A stretch of DNA of 64,000 bases from Rhinopithecus roxellana (lineage: Eukaryota; Chordata; Mammalia; Primates; Cercopithecidae): assembly GCF_007565055.1 (NCBI RefSeq), contig NC_044553.1, forward strand, positions 128,840,241-128,904,240, given 5' to 3'. Made by a program: the position numbers and the translations under genes. Under the pieces are notes generated by a model. It ran no database searches, had not been told where the DNA came from, and worked only from the letters and a program-made list of their open reading frames with translations. Below are positions 23,901 through 36,300 of the stretch, piece after piece. Positions within the stretch are counted from its first letter, which is position 1, and each line of letters opens with the position of its first letter.

Positions 23901-26900
23901 ATGTCCAGTTAAACTTGAATTTCAGATAAATCATTTTTAAGCAAATGTATGTCTTATGCCATATTTAGACATCATTTGTTATATCTGGCAGTGCTACTTG
24001 TAAGGATCCTACTGTTCTGAGGATAGAAAGTGCACTTCCCATTAAGTAAGACTTTTCACTAACAGGAAGAACGTGAGCCTCCATTTAATAGGCTGGGCAA
24101 AAGGATGCCAAATTACTTTTGATGAAGTTTTTATTTTCATGAGCTTATTTCAACAAAGGTTGTTAGAAACAGGCAAACATCAGCCGGGCGCAGTGGCTTA
24201 CACCTGTATCCTAGCACTTTGGGAGGCCGAAGTGTGCGGATGGCTTGAGCCCAGGAGTTCGTGACCAGTCTGGGCAACGTGGCAAAACCCTGTCTCTATG
24301 AAAAAATAAACAGCCAAACATTTGCATATTGATGAGATTCTTTCTAAACGTAACAGCTCATTTTTGCTTTGAATTCTATATGAAAACTTGTGCTGTATTC
24401 GCAAGTAACGAACAGACATGGGGTACATCTCAGAGTGTCTGAAGATCGTTCCGCAGGTGCCAGGTCTTACCCATGTTTCTGCTTATTCTCCAACCTAGTT
24501 GACGCCAGAGGGAGGCATCAAAAAAAGATCCGGAGCAAAACTCAGAATTACCTCAACCTGTATGGGGCGGAAGGCCTGCGCACCTTGTGCATCGCCAAGA
24601 GGGTGAGTGGGGGCGGCCCCGCGAGGGTGCCTGTGCGGGTGGGCGCCCTGCCGTGAGCAGCGCCTGGTGCAGCACTCAGCAATGCGTCTCCCGCAGGTTC
24701 TGAGTAAAGAAGAGTATGCCTGCTGGTTGCAAAGCCACCTAGAAGCAGAATCTTCCCTGGAAAACAGCGAGGAGCTCCTCTTCCAGTCTGCCATTCGCCT
24801 GGAGACGAACCTGCACTTGTTAGGTAATTCGAGCCGCATGCCCAAGAGCAGTGTGGAGTTTGCAGGGGCAGCCCTGGAGGGGAGAGAGCTCTTGTCAGCA
24901 GCTGCTCCGCAGGCTGGCCTTGGTTAGGGAGCTGCCTGGCCGGATGCTGGTGCAGCCGAGGCGGGAGGGTGCTCGCCTGAATCTTCTCCCAGTGTGGTTT
25001 CTGTGAGGCGCAGCTGCTGCCCGCCAGGCACCCCAAGACAGCAGCTGCCATGCTTCCCCTTAACCTGCTTTCCCACAAAAATAGAGACAAGGAGTGAGGT
25101 TCCTGACAATTGGGGGTTGAAAGGATTTTTCCCTCGGGAAACAGGGAAACTTTTGGAACCCAGAGAGCGCTGCATTTTGCATCTTAGGAATGTTTCACAG
25201 ATTCGTGGTGGATGAAAAACATGGGCTCATTTTTTTCTGAAATATGTCCACATTTCCTACTGTGTTCATCTTGGTGCTTAGTAAATACTAACTAGTATCA
25301 GTGATAAATGAAGATTTTTTTATGTTATTGCTTAATTTAATACTTAAAATATTTATTTTCCTATTTATTAAAGCATTCATTAAACTAGCTGAGTCACTGT
25401 ATACGTGCTGTGTGTGTCCTCGAGGAGCTGGTGTTGAGGGTGCTGCGCCCCCGCCTCCATCCCAGGTGCTGTGGGTCAGGTGGTACCTCTCGAACACAAA
25501 GCCCTGAGGAGTTCATCTTCACTTAACACAAAAAGGCGGTGTTCACTTGCCCTCTTTTTCTGGGCAGAGGAGTTGGGATAGCTATATATTTATATCTACA
25601 TTTCTAGCATAATACATAGTTAAGGTTTGCATTTAATAGCGTAATGTCCACTAGGCATAACATATATCTGCACACATTTTATATATTGTTTGCCCACAGT
25701 ATCTTATAGAAGGCCGCACATTACTTGGAAAGCCCTGGGATCCAGGACCCCAATGGCACCATGAGTGGCAGCCCTGGATGTGAATTAAATGGAACACCTG
25801 AGAAATGGCTGTGCCTGTTTTAGGCCCCGAAGTTTTGGCTTACTAAAACAGGGCTGCCGTCGTCTGGACTGACTGGGCTTCCCCGGAAGACAGTATTGTG
25901 CAGGCCTGTGGGGTAGGAGCCATCTGCTGGTTCTCCCAGACGCGCCCGCCCAGCCTCACTGACCAGCCTGGTTTTTAACCCTTCACTGTGGGGCACCTTC
26001 CCCAGGGAGCAGCTTTTCCCCCGGACAGCACTAACTTCTCCAGTGGAGGGAAATTGGCCCTCTGGTGCCTTTTCACAGTGTGTGCTGGTTCCACCCTCTG
26101 AAGTCATGCAGACAGAATCTCCTCCCTTTTCCGCACGATGAAACCTTGACTATTTGGGGACATAGAAGTGAGTCCCAGCCTGCCCTTTCTCCATCTTCCC
26201 TGCTCTCAGAGCCCAGGAGTCCTGACTCATTTGTCCAGCCCTGCTCTGCCCCTGCAAGCTGGTTGTGCAAGTTGGTCGGGCAGGCTGGTCGTACAGGCTG
26301 GTTGGGCAGCCTGTGGCTCAGTCCTTTTTGCATCCAAGTTCTGCTCTGTGGGGCTGGTAATCCCAGTGTCTCGGGCTCCCGTGAGGGTGAAAGGAAGGGA
26401 TGACGGGAGGCACTGAGCGTGGCGCAGGCACAGGGCCTGGCTCTGAGCGGTTGTGCGGTGATGAGTCTCCTGTTGGTGCTTCCACACCATTTGCACCCAG
26501 CTGGCCTCTCCTCTGCTGGCTTTCTCTGGTGATGGTGCATCTGTCACCTCTCTTGGCCCGGAAGCTGTAGCTCTGTTAACATATCCTAACTTGTTAACAG
26601 CCCCTGCTGCACCGAGGCTCATAGTGAACTTGAGATCCAGTCATCTTATTAGGTCTTCTTCACAGGGATTTCTTGCTTGGATTCTGTAATTTTTACTTGG
26701 GCAACTGTGTGAAGATCTAAAATCAGAGTTTTCTGATCCCCTGTTCCGCTTCGTTTGATTGGAGCAGGGATCCTGGCCATCAGCGTTTCTCCAAACCCTG
26801 ATTCCACCACGTCCTGCTGTCATCCTCAGGTGACACTTCCCTCCAAGTGCACATGAGGATGGCTCTGAGATGTATTGGTGATGGAACTCCTGGGTTGCCC

Positions 26901-27338
26901 ACATGGGTGCCAGCCGTGCACTGGAGCCTGCTCACGCCTGCTGGCAGAGCCCATGGATAAATTTCGAAGCATTTGCAGTAGCCCACATAAGTGTTCAGGA
27001 ATCTCACGTTGTCTTTTGATGCTATGTTAGTAGACTGAAGTCAGCCAAGGTGGGAGTATTTACACCACAGAAATGAGCAAATGCAGTCAGTCGGCCTCCC
27101 TCCCACAGGCCGGTTGTTAACCACTTACCATCTCCTGCTACCTGGTATGTTTATGTTTCAAATGACGAGGACTGAGCTGGAGAGTACGAGAGCCACCCAC
27201 CACCTTAGTGTTCACACAGCTCAGACGCGGGCACTGTGTTCCGGCTCCTCGGCTTCATTGAGAAAAGTGAAGCCCAGCCACTTATATTTTTACTATTCCA
27301 AAGCCAAATACTCCTTTCTAAATTTTTCCATGAAGGTG

Positions 27339-27387
<49 letters not shown>

Positions 27388-30300
27388 TTGAGACAGAGTC
27401 TCGCTCTGCCACCTGGGCTGGAGTGCAGTGGTGCGATCACAGGACACTGTGACCTCAAATTTCTGGGCTCTAGTGATCCTCTTGCCTCGGGCTCCTGAGT
27501 ACCTGGGACCACAGGCGTGGGCCACCAGGCCCAGATGAATTTTTGATTTTTTTGGTAGAGATGGGGTCTCACTCAGGCTTGTCTCAAACTCCTGGTTCAA
27601 TGCGATCCTCCTGCCTCAGCCTGCCTAAGTGCTGGGATTACAGGTGCGCACCCCTGCACCGGGCCCAGGTGCTTATCTTAAGTAGCATCGGAGAACCAGA
27701 CATAACTATCTTTGGCAGAAAGGATCTCCATACTCTCCACGCTCTTGCAATTTTCTTTTCCTTAATGCTCTGGGCAGGAACCTAAATTCAAAGGACACTG
27801 TCTTGCTCATTTTCCCTGGCGTCCTTGCCAGTTTCTCTAAATGTCTAAAACTTCCTTGTTGGTGAAATCCTTGCCCCTCCCATTCAAAGCTGTGTGGCAC
27901 CAAGCTCAGTGACGCTGGGCTCTGCACACTACCAACTCCTGTGTTATGATACTCAGAAATGCCAGGCCCTCCCGAGGGTCAGGTCGTAAAGACAGTGGCA
28001 TTTACTCAGAGTCACATAAATTATATCACGAACAAGTACCTTGGAAAGCTGAAGAAAGCCACTGTGTCCCGAATCATCCTGAAAGGCTGCTCCCTGCAGG
28101 CACTCTTCCCTCTGCCATGTTTCACGCCGAGGTGGGGGTCCCTCCCACAACTCCGTTGTTCAGCTCAGTGCTAGTCTGCACCTGACTCAGGCTCACACCT
28201 TATAAAGGTGAGGGTTGTGGGGTGACCCAGTGGGAGGCCCATGAGTTTGACCAATTAGCTCCTGAACTAAGGAAGTTCTGTTTTCAAGGTGTTAGCTTTT
28301 CCCTGTGAAACAACAGACACCCTCCGTATGGGAGTTTCCGGCAAAGCCTTCCCTGCTTTCTTTCTTGGCAGACATTTAACTGAGGGACTCTAGCTGGGCA
28401 GCTGGGATACGAAGGTGGGACGTACAAGATCCTTGCGGCCGGAAGTTGCCATTTAGAGAAGAGCGGGCAACTGCCTGGGTTGTGTTTCAAGCACTGTAGT
28501 GGAAGCGTTATCCTGGCAAATTGTCAGTAATCCATCAAGGTTAGCCATTATTAGGCTTACTCTATGATCACTATTACTATCATTAAGTATGAATGAATTA
28601 CTGTGAACACACAGAGGAAGGCAAGACCATCCCTCTGCCCTCCCCAGACATGAAGGAACCTGTCACAGTGCAAGTGACCCTCAGGATGAGCCAGTTCCGC
28701 CTTCCCCTCCCCATGCCTGCCATCCCGTCATTCTAGAAGAAGAGGTAAGGGTGGCTTAGTTCATTTGTGCTGCTGTCACACAATACCACAGACTGGGGGC
28801 TTAAGCCACAGACATTTACTTCTCACGGTTTTGGAGGCCGAAAGTCCAAGATCAAGGCCCTGACAGCTTGCAATGTCTGGTGAGGGATCTATCTCCTCCT
28901 GGTCTGCAGGCAGCTGCCTCCTTGTAGGGTCCTCACACGATGGGGAGATTGAGAAATCACCTCTCCAATGCCTATTGATTGATTGATTGATTGATTGAGA
29001 CAGAGTCTTGCTCTATGTCCCAGGCTGGAGTGCAGTGGCGTGATCTCAGCTCACTGCAACCTCCACCTCCTGGGTTCAAGCAATTCTGCCTCAGCCTCCC
29101 AAGCAGCTGGGATTACAGGCACCCACTACCACGCCCAGCTAATTTTTGTATTTTTAGTAGAGAGGGGGTTTCACCACGTTGACCAAGTCGGTCTGGAACT
29201 CCTGACCTCAAGTGACCCACCCGCCTCGGCCTCCAGAAGTGCTGGGATGACAAGCGTGAGCCACCCGCGCCCAGCCCCAGTGCCTCTTTTTATAAGGACA
29301 TTGATCCCGTCATGGGAGCCCCATCCTCATGACCTCATCTGAACTTAATTACCTCCTGCAGGCCCCACATCCTAATACTGTCACATTGGGGATTAGCGCT
29401 TCCTCCTGTGGATCTGGAGGACACAAACGCTCAGTCCGTAGCAGCATCCCAGCACAGGGCACAGCATGGTGTCGAGCAGTAAAGGAGCCTCAGTCAGGGC
29501 TCGAACCCGGGGACCGGGGGCCGCAGCTCACTTCCAGGGCAGGGAAGACAGAAACCATCTCACCAAGATGTAAACAGATTAAAAAAACAAAACAAAAAAC
29601 AAAACCCGAGGCAGGCCTAAGCACATTTCTGCAGTCAATAGTAGATTTTTCCCAACATACTGAGATCAAAAAGGCAAAACCCGCCTCTCGACTTCTTTAT
29701 GTTTGTGGGAAAAGTGTATTTAGGATAATCTTGGTTTCAAGACATAATGGGCTTGCCTGTGAAGTCTGTTTCTTTAGTGACTAGTAATAAGCATTGTTGA
29801 GACTGGACATTCTGAATTTCATTCACCAGAAGCTTTGTATGGGATGGGCAATTTTTAAGGCTGTATTTTTATCCCTCCAAATATCGTCATTCCCAACACC
29901 TTCCCATACGCTTTGCTTTCAGGTTATCTGTAAAGTTACAAGTTAGAGAAAAGTCGAGGTACTTTGGTGTAAGTACATATAATTATGCTCAGTGACTCAC
30001 AGTTACTCCTACGCACTCTGGACTGAGTCACATCGAGAGAGCTGTCAAAAGCGTCCACCACTGTCCTGAAATGGTTCCACAAGGGACTTCCTGTCACTGC
30101 ATGGCAGACAACTGGCAGCCCAGCCCCAGATAAGGCCCAGGCAACAGGGACTGTACCAGTGCCTGCCTTTGGTGTATCTGATGCATGCCATTTACACCCC
30201 AGCAGGATTGGGGGCGCACGTGAGAAGCGGGTTCGCTCACACTGCTGTGCATTTGACCAGGTGCCACTGGGATTGAAGACCGTCTGCAGGACGGAGTCCC

Positions 30301-33300
30301 TGAAACTATTTCTAAATTGCGTCAAGCGGGCCTGCAGATTTGGGTTCTCACTGGTGACAAACAAGAAACCGCCGTCAACATTGCATATGCCTGCAAACTG
30401 CTGGACCACGACGAGGAGGTCATCACCCTGAACGCCACGTCCCAGGTAGGTGGGTTTCAAGTGGCTCTGCTTCCTTCCCCTGGGGTGCTCCATGTTCATC
30501 GTGGCCTCCTTGGCAGAGACTCCATTCCTGACAGCTGCTGTGAAAAGGACCTCACCCTCTGCGTTCAGGTTTAGGACGCGCATGTTATTGCCTTGGAAGA
30601 GGTGAAGTTTGCTGGAATTCCTTATACCAAAGGAATGCACATGTAGACTTTATTAATACGAAGTTCAGCCTGCTTTCTCCTGACATACTGTCCAAGTCAT
30701 CAGAGAACTTTCTCCTGAGGTCCCATGTGCTTCTACAGGGGAGCCAGGACAGTGGTCCATTTAGCATTGACCACCTCAGGACCATCACAGGCACTGAGGA
30801 CTTCCTTATCCAGTCGGATTTGTCTGTTTAAATCCCCAAGGCTGTGGGGAATAGCTGCCTCATATACTGCCCTGGTCTGGGCTCTGAGTCCTCACAGGAG
30901 TTCCCACTCAAAACTTCTTGCGCTGGCTTTCAGGCTTCTTGAATGGAGCAGGGAACCATCTTACTATGGCCGATCTGCTCCTCCCCAGTGTGGCCAAAGC
31001 CACCACAGCCTCTCTGGGGCTCACACTTAGAGTCCCCCCAGCCCCTCTTAGGTCCACACCTGCACCATCAGCAGACACCAGCCTGCTTCTCAAAGTGCTG
31101 TACTGTTTTGCTCAGTATCTTTTCCAGCACTGCACATTGACATTGATTTTTCTTCTGCTAGCCCCTCTAATGGGTGTGTAATGGTATCTTGTTATGGTTT
31201 TAATTTGCATTTCACTAGTGTCTAATGAAGTTGAACATCTTTTCATGTGCTTATTTTCCATTCATATATCCTTTTGGATGAATTGTCTAGTCAAGTATTT
31301 TTCCATTTTCTAATTGAGTTGTTTTCTTAAGGTTCAGTTTTGAGAATTCTTTGTGTTTTCTGTATGCAAGTCCTTTGTCAGCTATGTGATTTGCATATAT
31401 TTCATCCCTGTCTTATTTTTTAATATTGTCTTTCACAAAAGCTTTTCGTTTTGATAAATTGTTATTCTTTTTAGATTTAATTTTTATTTTATTATTTTAT
31501 TTTTTTGGAGATGAGGTCTCACTCTGTTACTCAGGCCGGAGTGCAGTGGTGCCATCATGACTCACTATAGCCTCAATCTCCTGGGCTCAAGGGATCCTCC
31601 TGCCTCAGCCTCCTAAGTAGCTAGGACCACAGGCGAGCACAAGCATACCTGGCTAATTTTTTTATTTTTTTAAGAGATGGGAAGTGGGGGTGTCCTCATG
31701 TTGCCCAGGCTATTGTCGAAGTCCTGAACTCAAGTGATCATCCTGCCTCGGCCTCTCAAAGTGCTGAGATTACAGGCTTGAGCCACTGTGCCTAGTCTGA
31801 TTCCTCATTTTTTTTTTAAATTTTATGGAGCATGCATGTGATGTCATGTCTTAGATGTGCCTAATTATGAGTATTTTCTCCTACGTTTTATTCTAAAAGC
31901 ATTACACGTTAACATCTTATCTATAGATGCAGTCCATTTTGGATCACATTTCATGAAAGGTGTGAGGGTTGGCTTAGACTTCGTCTTTCCACATGTGACT
32001 GCCCAGTTCCTCCAGTGCCATTTGTTGAAAGCGTCTTTTTTAGGTTGCAAGCGTCTTTGTCAAAAATCAATTAGTTATATTTGCGTGGGTCTGTTTCTAG
32101 ACTTTATATTCTGTTCCATTGTCTGTCCCTTCACCAATACCCTGTGTATTGATTCATTGTAGTAGTTTGATTACTGTAGTTTTTTATAAGTCTTAAAAAT
32201 TGGTAGTGTTATTCCTCCAACTTTATTCCATTTCAAAATTGTTTGGGCTAGTCATCTTATTTGTTTGCCTTCATGTATGAATTTTAAATTAATTTTCCCA
32301 TACAGAAATTCCTGCTGGAACTTTTATTTGAATTTTGTTAAATTTATGAACCAATTTGGGAAGCATTGATATTTTTATTATGTTGATGTTCCATTCTGTA
32401 CAGTTGATATATCTGTACATTTTTTAGGTCTTCTTTTATTTCTTTTATCAGCATTTTATAGTTTACAGCATACACATCGCATACATGTTTTGTTGGATAC
32501 ATACCCAAGTACCAATGCTCCTCAACTTATGACGGGGTTATGTCCCAGTAAACCCATCATAGGTCAAAAATGTCATAAGTTGAAAATGTATTTAATACCC
32601 CCAATAAACCCATCCAAAAGTTGAAAATTTGTAAGTTGAACCATTGTAAATCAGGGACCATCTGTACAATGTTTTTGGAGGTTTTGTAAATAGTATTTTT
32701 AAATTTTTATTTTCCATCTGTTTATGGTACAGTTTTCCCTTGGACGCATGGGGATTAGGGATACCAGTCCCTCTGTGTGGTCAAAAATCCACATATAACT
32801 TTTGACTCCCCCAGAACTTAACTACTCATAGCCTACTGTTGACCAGAAGCCTTACTGATAACATAGTCAATTACCACCTATTTTGTATATTGTATGTATT
32901 ATATGCTGTCTTCTTACAATAAAGTAAGCTAGGGAAAAATGTTATTAAGAAAATCTTAAGGAAGAGAAAACATATTTACTATTCATTAAGTAGAAGCAGA
33001 TCTTCACTGGCTGTTTCCTTGGTCATCTCTATTCTGCCATTGAGCCCATCCAGAGAGTTTTTAAAAATAAAGTCTATATATAGAATTGTTTCAGATTTAG
33101 AGAAAAACTGTGAGGAGAGTACAGATTTATTTCTCATATCTGCCATATGTAATTTATTCTGTTACTCATCTCACATTAGCCTAGTACATTTATCACATCA
33201 AGGAGCAATGCTGATACATTATTACTTTCTAAAGTCCATACATTGCCTTGGTTTTCACCTAGTGTCCTTTTCCTGTTCTAGGGTCCCATCCAGAACACCC

Positions 33301-36300
33301 CATTACATTTATTTAGTCATCATGCCTCCTTATACTCTTCTTGGCGGTGACACTTCCAGACACTTTCTTTACTTTTAATCATTTTGACCATTTTGAAGAG
33401 CGCTGGCCAGGTATTTTGTAGAATGCCGCTATATTGGGATTTGTCTGATGTTTTTCTTATCACTGAAATGGAGCTAAGGATTTTAGGGAGGACAGCCACA
33501 GAGACCAAGTGCCATTTTCATCATACCCTGTCGAGGGTACATGCTGTCAACACCATGCCACTGCTGGGCTTGGCCTTGTGATTTTCGGGTCTATTCACTG
33601 TGCTCTTTGCCTCTTCCAAACTGAATTCTTCTGAAGGAAGTCACTGTGCACAGCTCACAGTTAAAGAGTGTGGAATTACAGTTTTCTTCCTGAGGGCAGA
33701 GTATCTACACAGATGATTTAGAATCTAGTGAGCTTTTTATTTCAGTTAATTATTTCTGTCTAAAATTTCTATTTGGTTCTCCGAAATATCTTCCTTCTTT
33801 TTGGCCAAGACTTTCTCTCTTTCTGTTCATTTCCAGCACATTCAATCTTACTTCCTGGAACATTTGGATGATGGCTGTTTTCGTCTTTGTCAACAATGTC
33901 AATATCTGTGTCATCTTGACTTTGGCTTCTGTGGATTGTCTTTTTCCACAGAGTTAAGCTTTTCCTGGTTCTTTGTATGCTAAGAAGTTTTGGATTGTAT
34001 CATGGGCATTTTGAATATTATGTTATGACACTGGCCATATTTAATTTCTATGGAGAATGTGGATTGTTTTAAGCAGGTGATCAACCCTGTGGGGTTTGGG
34101 CTGCAAGCTCAGGGTGTTGGTTTCAAAGGCAGATGTGTTTATAAGACCTAGTCTTGCATTTCTGCCCCCCAGAGGTCACCTTGGAACTTGGGTGTGTCAG
34201 TCTGTTGCAGAGTTTGCCTCTCAAAGGCTTTGTTATGGGTGAGCCCAGGAATTCATAAACAACATTATGGGGTCAGTTAGCCAGGCTTCTCCTTTACAAT
34301 TTTTCCAATGCCTTCTGGTTCCCCAGGAATCCCCTTTTCAGTCTTCTGGCAGGAAATGTGGAGTGCGTCACCCTCTTCTTCCCGTATTTCCCGCCTTTCC
34401 CTTGCATCCAGCACCAAGTGGGGGCAGAATAGAAGACAGAGCACCACAGGCTGTGATGGAAAGCAGGATTCAGCTCCCTTGGAGTCTACGGCAGCAGACG
34501 GCTCTGCCACTGCCATTCCTGCACAGCCATGGTAGCAAAATTGCCTGGGACTGGGTTTAAAATAATAGAGGAAAAAGAATAAATAAAACTGCAGACTTCC
34601 TCATCTTCTCAGAGCACTGGGAACCTCCTTTTCACTCCTCAAGCCAGAGCCAGAAGGTGTCTCCTGGAGTTCTTTCTGTCCCTGCCCTGGGGCCCACGTC
34701 CAGGTTCCCTGGTGCCTTGGGCCAAGCCAGGGGCCACCAGAGTAACAGTGACATACCCACCACCCAGTCAGTGTCCTTCGCACACTTGTCTCCTCTCCCA
34801 GTCCCTCGGCTGCTGCTCACTCTCTGAGCTCCACGGTAGTGACCCCATGCGTCCTGCCCGCACGCCGGCTGCAGTGAGTGGGAGCTCAGGATGGAAGAGG
34901 AGTCTCCACTGTTGTGCAAGTCCAGGGAGCTCACGTAGTTCCTGTGACGGCATCCTGCATTCTCCTGCAGGCCTTCCCCAGTTACTGCCATATCCCACGC
35001 CACGCCCTGGAGGCAAAGCTCTCCCCCTCTTGTCCATCTCCACACTTTCGCACATCCCGGCTGGTGATTTGCTGCAGTCACGAGTGTGTGTGCATCAACT
35101 CTCTGTTGCCCCTACGGCAGTAACTGTGTCTTTTCAGTCTTCTTTTCTCTAGTCCGGCTTCGTTTTCTGAGTACAAAGGATCCTCAGTAAGCGTGTGTTG
35201 AACGCAGCTGGATTTCCGTGGTGTGTCTGGTCACTGAGTCAGCAGACTCACCGTCTGCAGAGGATCGGGGGCTGCTCAGGCTCGCCGGAGCATGTTTGTC
35301 CCTGGAGACTGTGGACCCTCCTGTGCCTCCTGCTCCTGCCCCTGGTCCCTGGTGCTGCTACCACCATAGGTTTTCCTCCTCTTTCTGGAATCCAGATCAA
35401 GTTTGCCTATTAAAAGCCTCCGTAATTGTGCTTTTTTTCTTTTCCTGGCTGAATTGGAGAACTTAAGGAGAACACTGAAAATTCCATTTCTTTACGGGCT
35501 AATCATAACAAAGCCTTTTGCAGAGCTCTGTATCCTGCCGTTGGTCCTTGGTGGGTTAGGTAAGGGCCTCCAAGAACTATCAGGAAGTACATGGAGGGCC
35601 CTCAGTCTAACTATCCAGCAATTTTGCAATAATACACTCCAGCCTCCCAAAGTGAAGATGGTCCATTCCAACCTCTGCACTGTATCATGGGCGATTAAGT
35701 AAGATCCTACAGAAACCTAGACCAGTTCAGTCTCTTCTATGATGAAAGTCATCGTCTCTGGCTGAATTTCTGGAGGGTGGCCTCTGGGCAGGCAGGTACT
35801 GCAGCCCAGGGAAAGATGTCAGCTCCAGAGGTGTTGAGCCAGGGCAGGGATGTTTGTGGCATGACTCTGAGGGAACTGCGCTGTCCTCTCACGTCCCTTT
35901 CAGGAGGCATGCGCAGCCCTGCTAGACCAGTGCCTACGCTACGTGCAGTCCAGAGGCCTCCAGAGAGCCCCTGAGAAGACCAAGGGCAAAGTGAGCATGA
36001 GGTTCTCCTCTCTCTGCCCACCCTCCATGTCCACTGCCTCTGGCCGCAGTCCCAGCCTCGTGATCGATGGGAGAAGCCTGGCCTACGCTCTCGAGAAAAA
36101 CCTGGAGGACAAATTCCTCTTTCTTGCCAAGCAGTGCCGCTCCGTCCTCTGCTGCCGGTCGACGCCTCTGCAGAAGAGCATGGTGGTGAAGCTGGTGCGG
36201 AGCAAGCTCAAGGCCATGACCCTGGCCATAGGCAAGTATCACAGCTGGCCGGACGGCCTCCTCCCGGCTCGACCCCAACTTCCTCTACCCTTCCGTGCTG

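Larger units (their letters stand above)
19105..24498 (+). other. ATP10A: ATP10A intron (5,394 bp, phase 1), almost Alu-free
   Basis: GT-AG intron. Recognisable elements are a MIR at about 21700-21850, a palindromic MITE-like relic at 23853-24003 and a truncated Alu at 24183-24310. Positions 19105-21690 and 21850-23850 look like unique sequence with no gene I can support. Confidence 0.92.
24824..30260 (+). other. ATP10A: ATP10A intron (5,437 bp, phase 1)
   Basis: GT-AG intron. It holds an antisense Alu with a 45-base T tract at 27340-27666 and an LTR-like relic at about 28755-29440 split by another antisense Alu. Positions 24830-27330 and 29460-30250 look unique. A long minus-strand open frame near the end overlaps the next exon and is taken as accidental. 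Confidence 0.92.
30446..35903 (+). other. ATP10A: ATP10A intron (5,458 bp, phase 0)
   Basis: GT-AG intron. The centre (31135-34060) is almost entirely repeat: an antisense L1 split by an old Alu, two Tigger-type relics and further L1-like sequence. Positions 30446-31130 and 34300-35900 look unique; I find no gene there. Confidence 0.92.

Noticed and set aside
24548..25090. 180-codon minus-strand open frame over exons 8 and 9
   Set aside because: Antisense to two coding exons with a normal 94-bp intron; no independent evidence.
29936..30640. 234-codon minus-strand open frame over ATP10A exon 10
   Set aside because: It is the antisense shadow of a conserved exon plus flanking intron; its protein resembles nothing I know.
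36236..36237. GT four bases after the second GC donor as the real splice site
   Set aside because: It would read Gly-Lys-stop and destroy GDGAND.
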